In this document: positions 46,001-58,000 of the stretch, piece after piece
Position numbering within the stretch: position 1 is the stretch's first letter
Layout: each line of letters opens with the position of its first letter
From: Ciona savignyi
Lineage: Eukaryota; Chordata; Ascidiacea; Phlebobranchia; Cionidae
NCBI GenBank assembly: GCA_000149265.1
Contig: CH002523.1
Span: 40,724-104,723 of the forward strand
DNA: 64,000 bases
Direction of reading: 5' to 3'
The notes under the pieces: generated by a model
The model's database searches: none
The model's input: only the letters and a program-made list of their open reading frames with translations
Told to the model about the DNA's origin: nothing
Position numbers and translations under genes: made by a program

Positions 46001-49000
46001 GCGTAATTCCGTAATACAACTTTGATCAATTACGCCCAGCTCTAGTTGTAGATTCTTTCACACTGAAGACGATTGAAGAAACAACTAAAACATTTGCACG
46101 TAACACTGGATTTCGCAATTTCATAACGCTGTAAGTCAGATGCCAAAAAAAAATTAACATCCTTGCAAAATGGAGACTGGAAATATATATCATGTTCGAA
46201 CTACTGTTCCTACCTTTTCTGCCTTCGGTTGAGACAGACAAAGAAAACGAGGACACACAAACAGCTCTCTAGCGCCATAAGAACCAGGTGGCGGGCGATC
46301 ATTTGTTGATTCATGAGATCCAGCGTCGCGCTCACGTGATCAAGCTGTACAAGTAATTTGGTGAAATATTCAATACTTTTTTTTTAAATATCCTAAAACA
46401 CAATGTTTTTTTCTGTCTTGAAAATAACTGCCAAATTCAGATTTTAGAGTGTGTAGACATTTTTGCAATATCCTCTGACAATCCTCCCAAAGAATAAAAC
46501 AAAATATTTACGGTTTTACAATATCAGTTTTCAAGTAAGAAAATAAACAATATGACAGTTTATTTAAGTTACAAAAAATAAGTCATACTTCCTGCCAGTT
46601 AACTCTACTTATATGATACTGAATTGAAACTAGCCGTTAGATGGTCGGTTGTGTTCTCACAACTTCTTAGACACAAAAATTACTGTGAAATTACTTGAAA
46701 TCACTAAATTGATTAGTTGTACTAAAATTAAAAAAACATCCCAATCATACACAACACACTGCCATAGCTTTGGTAACACGACGGTGGCCGGAAGGTAGTC
46801 TAATAATTGACTATGTGATAAATTTTCTTGCGCTTTTCTATTTACATAGATAAAACATAAGTATCATATCAAATAAATGGTTGGATGGTTTAGCTAATTA
46901 GAGTCATTTCTCTAAATCACCTTTTTCTGTAGCTCTTCACTCTGGGTTTTAGCAAGTTGGATCGCTTCATCTTGTTTCTGCTCCTTTTCCTCACTTCGCC
47001 GCGATGTTTCCGTCAACCTGGTCTTGGTTCGGTTGAAAGCTTTCTGCATTTCATCCATTTGTCTCTTGTACCTGCAGGCGGGGGTTTTGGGGGTTGAATT
47101 GCTGTTTGAAGCATTGGGACGATGATTTTTTTTTGGGTTTAATAAACCTTTAGGGGATTGAATGGTGTTTTGGAACTTTGTTCGGACACATAATACTTCC
47201 ACACCATTTTAAATATTTACCAACTTAAAGCACACTCAAGATTCAAGTAATAGGCCAAAACTACTTTTAGTAAAATTTAATTTATTATTTAATCCAGCTC
47301 ATATATTGTATATAACATTTTAATAAACGTTTTAACCAATTATATTAACAAGCAATATAAAACGCTAAACAGCTGTAATTTATTGCGCCCGAAAAATCTA
47401 GGAAATAGTCTTTTACAATAAAAAACACACTAAATACTTTTTGGTACAATACAATTTTTTCAAACCGAAATTTGATGCTTATGCCATGCCTGGCATCTTA
47501 TCAGAGTAAAAATTACAGAAAAACTGACAATGAAGTCAAGAAGATTTTACCTTTGACTCAAATCTTCCAAGTAATCGCTGCTGAGCGATAAGTTTTGTTC
47601 GAGAGCTCGAATTCTGTTGCTCAACCTCATGAGGACTGATTCCTTCTGGTTGGTCCCAGGATTGATGACAACCTCCTGGAATAAAGGGACTCGGATCAGT
47701 ATGAGGAGGTTTCGTGTTTTGAACAGTTTTATATATTTTTGGCAGGATTGTGTGAGATGTGATTTTGTTTTTAAGGTTGTTCAGAGATTTAAATAGTTGA
47801 TTAATAGTTGGTTCGAGTATTTCACGATTTTTATACATTATTTGCTTATTTTATTTTTGATAGTTGAACATATTTGTGTGTTAAGTGGTTTCCTGATTTT
47901 TGAAATTTTTGATCTGTTAGTTGATTTTTATTTTTAATGATTATCAAGTGTGTTGTGTAATTTGTGATTTATTGTTTTTATAATGGTCATATAAAACCAT
48001 ACAGCTTCTGATATCTGTATGAGAAAGCACATAAGTTTTGAAAGTTGTACATAAAAGCACGCAACAATTAATCTGTTTAGTACAATCACGTTCTACCTCA
48101 GCATTCAAAGTGGGTTGGTCTCGGTCAATCGAACCGATTTGCAACGCAGGTATCGCAGTTACTGGTTCCGGGGGATCCTGCTTTGTCTGTAGCTCCTCCG
48201 GTGGCGAAGAATCCTCTTTCGGCTGTCATGGAAATAATATAAAATGGTTGATTTGCAGAAAATTGCTTGTAAATTTATATAGTAATTTATTTAGAATTCA
48301 CACATTAGTGTTATATATCTAAGAATCACGTAACTTAAAATTGGGATGAAATAAAAAACCAAACCTCGTGAAGACAAAAAAGACTAAAAACGTTTAATCT
48401 AATAAGTAAAACAATATATTTTTATATCCTGTTCATTAATCAAAATCACTTACTTTGCTACATATTGAGAAAATAATAAAAAAACCAACAAATAAATTAC
48501 ACAACTGATATAATTTTCAAAAACAATCATTTGATACAACAAACAAAATCTAGGAATAACCAGATATGCAATCGTGGTAATAGCAGCCACAGTCTACAAA
48601 TATTGGAACATCCTTCAAATGTAAGTAACTTCGAAAATGGAGAATACAAATACAGCAGAACAGGAACAGATAATCTTACCGGGTTTGGACTCGCTTCCTT
48701 GGCTTCTTTCTTGTTTTCCATCACTTGCACATCAACTTCCTGTGTCTCGTCTTCAACTGTTGAATTCGCTTTGTCATCGCTGAATTTGATGTTTGACGAG
48801 TCTGCGATGACATCATCAGTAGTGACATCACCGGTTAAAACGACGCCCTCTTTGATGCTGGTATCTTCAACCATATTCGGTGGGTCTTCACCCATGTTGA
48901 CACCCGGTGATTCAATTGGGGTACTCGGTGGGGTATTTCCCTCGGCTTTAAATTCGGGGTTTTCACATTTCTCCACAGGTTTCACGTGAAGGATTTGTTC

Positions 49001-52000
49001 CACTGTGGGCGCTTCGTCTATTTGTTTCAACTTCACTTCTTCAGTTTCTGGTTCAACATTCGAAACAGTCTCGGTTTTGTTCGGATATTCTTCAATTTTG
49101 GTCTCAACATCCGGCAACTCGTCACTTTTGCTGTCAATTTCAATCAGTTTTTTACTTGGTTTCGGAGCTTGTTTAACATCTTCTGTTTTTTCCACCACAT
49201 TTTCTTCCGAATCACCACCATTTTTATGATCAACTTTATCGACTTTTATTGTCGCATTTTCTATTGGCGGTTTAACTTTTTGAAGTATTTTGACGTTTTC
49301 CACAATTTGTGGATCAGCAGGTGGCTTTTGCACCCTCTTGTGGATGACGTAAGAGTATAATGTTGGGTCGGCTGCAGACGTCTGGTTCTGGTACGGTTGG
49401 ATGATACAAGACATCACGGACACCCTGGCAGGGGGGGGGGTATTGGGTTAAAACTTCAGTTCGGCTTCAAATGATGCTGAATGTAACATTTGCTAAATAA
49501 GGATAAGAATCAAAAACCAGAGGGGCCAGTGTGAACTATGTCAGGTTATTTGCAAACAACAAACATGTATGATCGGGAATTCATATATATATGGTCTGTG
49601 CTTACTGTACACAAGTAGAATGTTCTAATAGCTTAACAGGACCAGGAAAAAATGCTGAGCTGTGTGTTGAATTCAAACCCATGACTTGGACTATACACAA
49701 TTAATTCCTTGACTGATTTGCCACAACAAATGTAATAGTTGAACATGATAATGTTGGCACTCCTGGTTAAACAAGTTTACGTTTAAGTCTGTTGACACCC
49801 ACCTGTATACGAGCTCCAGGAACCAGCAGAGGTTGGCTGTGAAATGATCCGGGGATAATTTGCCGAGGAATCCCAGGGGGTAAAGGTGGGGGTTGAACTC
49901 CTTCTCGCTCACAAACTCCCTCCCGTCTCCCTGCTCGACAAGGACCACAATCGGGATCTTCTGGATGTTGGAGGGAGCGACTTCTGATCTGTAAGTAAAT
50001 CTTTAAACAAGTGGAATTTGTTATGTGTCGAACCGACATCCAGAAATAGATGGGTCAGCAGTGGGGATTCATGTTAGTGCATTTATGTCAGTGGTTCTTA
50101 AACTTTTTAGTTATGCCTCAACTAGCCTCAAAAATCAAACTCAAGATAAATGGAACAATAAATTATTTGCCATTTTCCTGCTTAGTGTGAAGGATGAAAC
50201 TGTTTTTGGAAAATTGGTCGTTTAATTCAAGGCTTTGTTAAAGACAACGCACATCGAAGATCTGCTGCGTTTGTTAAACCAATCTCCAATGTCATGCCCG
50301 CGCCCCCCCTTGTGAAGCTTTTATGCCCCCAAAGGGTTTAAGAATCCCTGATATATGTGCAGGTTGATGCAAGCTTATAGGTCCAATACTAAATCAGCAG
50401 GAGCTTGATCAAGAAATTCAATTTAAAATTAGAGTTGTGCTTTATTTTTACTTTAGAGTAGTCAAGTTGATTCCAAAACTGTTTCAGTCCATTCCCATTT
50501 TGAAGTCTAGTATAAATGTATAGAATGAATGTCATACACAGCAAAATTTGTATTATGTATCTTGGTTAAAATAAAAATCCCCAGATAATACACTACAGTA
50601 AGTATTTTCTAAAAACAACTATTTTGGAAATTATCACTGTTGTATTTTTCCTTAAATATATAAGTTAATAGGAAAATTGTATTTTTGGACTGATATTTAT
50701 ACTGGATAATGAAAGATTCTTAAATATAAGTGGACTCCTATAGTCATAAAGCACTACTTGTCAATACTATAATAATAATCTTTTTTTTTTAAATCAATCT
50801 TGTGGTTTCAATAAACCCTCCTAACTTACAAATGACTCGAACTCACTTGTTGGTGACCAAAGTGACCGGCGATTCCCACTTCGGATCAATTCTGTCCTCT
50901 TCTTCGGATTTGTTCGATTCTTGCACAGTGAGGTTCACGAGGCTGCAGGTTCAATTGAAATGTTCAGGATTGGCAACACCAATGCTTCAATGGTATCACA
51001 CAAGGTTACAATATGTTTTTACTGAAAATTGTGTGACTAAATGATTTGAAATCATTGGAATCAAATAATCATTTTATTACTTTTACACACGGTTAGGGGG
51101 ATGCACAAACTAGAATATCGAATCTTCCGGATTCGAATCCCGTAGAATTCGAATCCAAATATTACGTTTATTTCGAATATTTGGATTCGAAATAATATAC
51201 ATTGCACATTAAGAAACTATAATTGCATGGAGTTCCTTTTTATTTCCATTGTACATATTGCAACAGCGTTGATTACAACGGATATTATAAGCGCGCAGAC
51301 TTCCGCCGTTGCGCCGCAATGTCTGTTTTATAATAACGCAAAAAATTCCCTGCGCATTTAAATAATTATCACATTAAAACGTCTAACCGCAGCGCCGCTT
51401 TTCCAGCGGTGTTTATTGCTTTGATCGGCGGTTTGACCTAGGGTTACGTTGACCTAGATTCAATACAGGACCACTGACGCACTCCCGTTTTTCCCCATGT
51501 TCTTCCCATTACTAAGTATTAGCTAGAGAGAACAGTAGGCTAACATCGGTTAACGGTTAACGTTTTTTTTCTTTGATCAGTTAACCGTTATAAGAATCTG
51601 GGTTCTTGCACAGCCCTTGCAGACACATAAATATTTGGTATATTCTTTCCGTATTGTTGACGCTGAACAGCGTATAACCATGCAATATTTCAGCGGGGGA
51701 AGTAGTTAGATTAAACACTTAAACTCCTGGCTTAATCTTTTAGCTTTGTAAATCGTTAGTATCATAGTTCTATCCCAGTTAGTTCGAGGCATAGGGCCGA
51801 TTGTGACGTCATACAATTTGGCGCAACGGTAACATTTTACTGAAGTCGCCGCCTATGATTATAAGTATGTAACCACACTGGCCATAAAGGTAGTCAGCTG
51901 AAGCAGGAATTTTTGACGATCTTGCCACTTTAACTGGAGTTTGCTTTTTAATATAGAATAGGATTCGATATTCTGGATTCGAAATAACTATTCTAGAATA

Positions 52001-55000
52001 CCAAGATATTCTAGTTTGTGCATCCCTACTGGACACGGTACAGTTTTTTTATTCTTTTGTATTTGGCAGTAGGTATGTTATTATAAAACACAATCTTATA
52101 TTTTTACAAATACAGTCGATACCACCACACTAATTTTGTTTCAACACTCTGTGGAGATGTTTAAACCAAATTTAAGCTCACATCATCAAGGTAAAGTGTT
52201 CAGCGTGGTGATAAAATATTGTTATGGTTTCGAGTATATTTGGACACGAAATTGTATTTTATCATAACATGCTCAGTGCCAAATGCAACATTAGAACAAA
52301 AACATTTTTTCCAAAATATGCACAATTTAAAAAGTTTTTTTAATTACATGTGCATATCCAACTCACAGCAAACTGACTTTGGCGAGTATTGTTTGAAAGA
52401 AAATGGTTTAATAACAGCCACTTGTTTTTACCTATGCTTATTAAAGTTTTGTATTAAAATTTTACTTAGCTGTAGTTTTACCATTTTATGATTACTTTAT
52501 AATAAAAAAATCATTATCCTCTTTATAAACAAAGAATAGAAAAAAAAACAAATCAAACTGAAAAAAGGTCAAATTTTCACCTTGTGGCATTGACATGACC
52601 CCCTTCACTTCCTCCATTGCCGAGTAAATTCCCGACAGCGTTTTTCACGATGTTAAACATCTTTTCAATTGATCCACTCTCATTCCCATCAGTACCAACC
52701 ATCTTCGTATTATCATCAGTCACTGTCTGCTTCGTCTGGGTGGGGAAATAAAAACTCAATAAAAGATGCAGCAAATAGAACAATATAACAGTCACCCAGC
52801 TGTTTTTAATGACAAATATATTTGACTTTTTTATTGCTTTGTTTGCTGTCATCTATTTAATAATAATTTATTGGAAGCTCTATTTGGTGAATGTAAACTA
52901 GACCGACAGTCTGCAAATGTTAAAATAAATACGGTAATACATATCATAAATATTAAAGTTATCATGTTGCATAACTTTAGTCAGCCTCACTTTCTCTGCA
53001 TTATCGCTATAGCGAATCCCCACAATTTGAATCAATTTAAATTTTGTCTGACAAAAATTCGTCAAAATTTGTTCTCACCGTCTCCTGGACTCTTTGGTTT
53101 GTGACATCACTTTTGTCATTGTTCTTCTCCTCCGTCTCCTCGTACTCCTCCACCATGGAGACTCCGAGCACTCGGATCAACGTGAGGGGACAGAAGTGCT
53201 CCTTCCCGAAGTGACTCTTCATCTCAAACTGAGGGGTAAATGAGGGTATTGAAGATAATTTTTATGCTCAATACTAAAAAATGGGAAACAGGAAAGGATG
53301 GTAGGAGAAATTGGCTCACCAACATTTTGAAAGCAAATCGAGAAATGTTACGAAGAGTGCATTGCAAGTGTCAAAAATTATAGTGTTGTTGGATAATATA
53401 CATAACAAGTATTTTTTTTATTGAGTCCTACAATGTAAAGCCAGATAAGACATCAGTTGGTCGTGAATAAAATTGGGGAAAATGCTGTCACGCTCTGACC
53501 TCAGGGCGAACACATCCCCAAGGCTGCTAGTTCGATTCTCATGCAAGGACAGATTAATCTGATCCATTGCAGGACTAGAATATTATATTTACTTGTCCGT
53601 GGTAAAATTTATATGAGAATTATTGCACATTATAATGCACATTAAAAATAAAACTTTTGTTTTGTCAGATAATTATACCCGACACCCCTACACAAATACG
53701 TTTGGTAAAGAGAACAAAAGCTTTATAATGAGTAGAAATACAATCAAGGATGTTTAGATTAGATGCGTGTAAAGTGTCTAAAGCACAATATTCATGTCAG
53801 TAGGAAACATTACCCAAGATCAGTCAACTTGAAAATTTAAATCGGACACTTGACATTATAATAATATGGTAACAACCAATCATAATAGAGCACTTATAAA
53901 TAAAGTATCATTCAAATGTTTCAAAAAGGACACGTTAGTCTTCTATTTTTAAACTTTATGTGTTGGGGGGTTGTGTAATTCGGTCACTTGCTTTACTTTA
54001 ATCCAGTCTTAACAAAAAGTATTTACACAAAATAGCAGTCATATGCATAAGTTTTACACGAAATTGGTAATAAATTCAAGATGTAATGTAAATTCAGCGA
54101 TGTTATTTTAGACATAATAAACATATTATATATGTAGCAAATGGAAGGTTTCTCATGGAACTGAAAAGAGGTGGGCAAAATGCTGGATTGTTAGAAAGCT
54201 CCGAGTTAAATAAAGGTAGGTTAGTTAAAAAACTAATTCAGATATTCCAATTTAAAACAACTAACGCCTTAGTTCAAGATAACAGATATATTGCGATTGC
54301 TTTGCGATCATAATCGCGATCAGCACAGCACTACTAAGCCACCCCTCACCACAACATATAAGTTAAGGTATGTGCGTCAAAAACTGTAACCAATGCAGAT
54401 ATTCCAGTTCAAAACAACTTATCCACCCCCCACCACAACATACCTTTATATACTTTGCGAACATGAGCTCTTCACGAGGAGGCGCGAACGTCTGGACGGT
54501 CCGATCGTTCCTCGCTTCGAACGTTCCCAGCAACCTCCACTCCCTCGCTGGGTATCGCTCGCTTATAGAGATCTCAAATATTCGCGGTGAGGAGGAAAAT
54601 AATTCCAGATTCGCGAGTTGTAATTGACGGATCTATATAGGATAATGGAGGTTGGAAGATACCGCTATGTGTACGTGTAGAGAGAGTCTTATTACACAGG
54701 CAGTTAGTTTAGGGTGATCTTAAAACTGGTATTAGTTTAAATATCTTCATTTAAAGGGATATATATTTGACCATTTTACTCTTGCAAAAATTTATATCAC
54801 ACTGGTTATTTAGTTTTTGCCATTTTTTGAAGAAAAACTTGATAAGGGTTCATTTTCAGTACGACAATCTATTTTTAAAACTGTTGTTGCAAAACTTAAG
54901 TTTAACATACTGAAAAAAGGGCTTTATAACACTATTGGAGTGCAAAAACACACCTATAAAACACAGAAAAAAACAGAGGCTCTAGGCCTACCATTTCTAA

Positions 55001-58000
55001 TAAAGAAAAAATGTAACTGAGGTTTGCAATCTAAAAATCCACATAAAAGAAGCTTAAACCATATAGTTCCATCTGAATAGTGCAATCATCTCACCTGAAT
55101 TGGTTCGCAAAGTTCCACCACAAACCAGATGTTAGCAGAGCATGGATTCAACATGTAGAGGTCTTTGTTTTCATCCAGTATCGCAGACTCGTGCTGGCGA
55201 AATGAAACCAAGATTTTATTGTGTGAATTTGTGTTGAAAAAAATCTGGCTTAACATGCAAAAAAAGGGAAAAGTGGATGCTTCATGGCAAAACTTTTTCT
55301 GATAATTTTAGGAAAAGCTTATGAGTCCTAAAGTTACCTAAAACAAATTCAGTACCAAAATTGATACCGGTACACTTGTTATTTCATATAATAGAAAAAA
55401 AGCAGAAAATTGGAGTTGCTGTACAAATACAAAAATATATGATCAAGGAAATCTAACAAAGCCAAACACCTTCTTTAGTATTTATTCAGATTTTTAAGCA
55501 TAATCTCGCAACCCAGCTTTCAAGTATAAACAAATTCAATGTTAAAACACAATCCAAGCTTTGTCCATGATATACGTTTCACCCACCTTAGATTCGGGGT
55601 TGCTGGTTAATATTTTTGCCCCACAGTCTTGCGATGCGTAGTTGACCTGGGTTTTCTTGGTACGGATGGCTCGGGGAGGGAGTTGGAATGTGTCCTTCAC
55701 TGCAGCATCCTCCTGAATGGTGGGTTTAATTAATATAATCAACAATTCCAATGTAGCGATGGACCAGCTATCCAGCCATTTTTTTTGATAGAAGTGGGAT
55801 AGACATTTTAATTGTTTTAAGGTGGTAAGCACAATATTTAAGTCATTCAGTGAAGAGATTTTTTAAAAGGCACCATAATGGTGTGATCCATACAAATTAA
55901 GGAGTTTGATTGATATAGATTCAAAATTCAAATCAAATATGCCAATTATCATTTCCATGATATTTCTAACTAAATAAATTGGCAATGCATAGCAAGATGT
56001 AGTAAGAGCAACAATCAAATGAGCTTGGAAACTTACCCGGTCTTGTATTTGTTTCTTCTTCCACTCTTCGAATGATTGAATGCTGTCTACCTCCAATTTC
56101 ACGTTCTCTTCGTTTTGTTTTTCGTCAGCTGGATTTAAAAAAAGGAAGTATTGAAATGAGGTAAAAAGCTTAAAATAAGGGTCTGAAGTTTTAGTAAGGA
56201 ACAGTGCTTTGTTGTAGTAAACGAGGTTATACCATAAAGGTAAACTAAGGGGTGGCTGGAACACTAAATACACCAATAATCATAACTTATAGTTTATTTT
56301 ATTATACGAATTAAAAGTGAAGGTTAAAACCAAGACTAAACATAATAACACTAATGTCAACTTTCATTGAATAAGCCCCAAGCATTTTACCGAGGTGATG
56401 TATTTTTATTCCCCAATTGTAGTAATTTTAGAAAGAGAGACGTAAACACCTATGTGAGTATTTATCATTTATCCGCTTCTGCTGTGTGTTTGATCTAAGC
56501 TGCTATTTAGTTGTGCTATGTTTACCATACAGTTAAAGTACTTAACTATGCCTAACAGTCGCCCTAAAACACCTACACTTATGCGAGTATGAAATATTTG
56601 TTTTTTTTATATTCCTCTTATTTTAAAGCAATCTGACACATATTGAGCACAGATATTTGTTGTTGGAAACAGATGTGTAAATTCCTAAAGTCCGACATTC
56701 ATTTTATTGTTTAGGAAATATCAACCAACAAATGTTAAAGAACAGAAATTTTCCTCAAAAGAAAAGTGATTTACCCATAACTTGTAGTTTAACACTGACA
56801 TAATGATAACAGATTAACAGCATACCAATAACATTAACTCAAGAAAGAAAAACAAAAAATACCGGCAGATAACCTATACATCATCCAGCAAGTAAACAAG
56901 ATGCAACTCACCATTCTCAGTTGTTTTTTCTGCCACTTCATCTGGTTTGTCGGTTTCTGTCACATTGTTATTGGTTTTATTCTGCGGTTCTACTTGGTCA
57001 GCAGGTTGAGGCACTGGTTCTGGGAGTAGAAAATAATTAAAATTATGAACAATTCCTGTTAGTTTAGTTCCGCACATTCCAAACTTACAAGACAACCAAC
57101 CACCTATTTTAGGAAAAAAAGAAAAAAAACACACAAAAACAATATGTGTCCCCTTTTATAAAAGTATCCATAATTAATAATCAGCGGTGACATTTTGTTC
57201 GTAATGGTTTATAAGGTGTTTTCAAGATTTTGTGGAATTGAATGAAACGGCCAAAACTGTGAAAAAAAATAATAAAACAGTCTATGGAACACATTGGTGA
57301 GCACTTAACATGTTGTGTTTTGACAACTGCCGGTTTCCTGGCTTTCTAAGCCCTTGGGATAGACCGTGTATGACTCTTATGTGCTATGTCCCATGTAGTG
57401 ATTTTAATTCTATAAACTAAATTTGAATTAAAGCACAAATTAATTTGGAAAAATGTGCAGGTTATTCCTAAAATATTGGTAAAAATGTTGTTACTCTATA
57501 TTTCATACTTTATAAAGCATCAATTTTACAATAAAGCGTTCATTAAACATAAAAACAACAAGAATGATGAAATATCATTTAACATTACACAAAAGTTTAT
57601 AGGAGTAAAAAGTCAAGTGATATGTCCATCCATTAGCAGGATGTCAAACTCTACCATCCCTATAATTTGAAAAACAAAGGTTGTCCTTGATAATAGTTAC
57701 TCACCCTGTTTGTCTTTTTCCGTTATCTCCACTGTTTCTTCAGAAGGCCCACTCCCAATTGTCTCGTCAGGCTTTGCCTGTTTGTTGTTATATTATATTA
57801 AAAAATTTGATCAAAAACATGGTAGCTTATCTTTATAAAAAAAAATTCTTAAAATGTACTGTACAGTATGATAAATAAATGAATTGGTGAAAACTATTAA
57901 AACTACGTATCCATGCCAATAGTAATAACATTTAAAGACTTGACCAACATCTTTCATCACCACTTTACCATTTTTAATTAAAATTATACGAGAAACTCCT

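Noticed and set aside
48531..49360. Plus-strand open frames rich in Phe, Ser and Thr
   Set aside because: They are the complement of SUCO exon 14, an acidic Glu/Val/Thr-rich exon, which fits the 21-exon model in phase.
53480..53575. tRNA gene suggested by a GTTCGATTC B box
   Set aside because: No A box at the right distance and no cloverleaf; at most a SINE relic.
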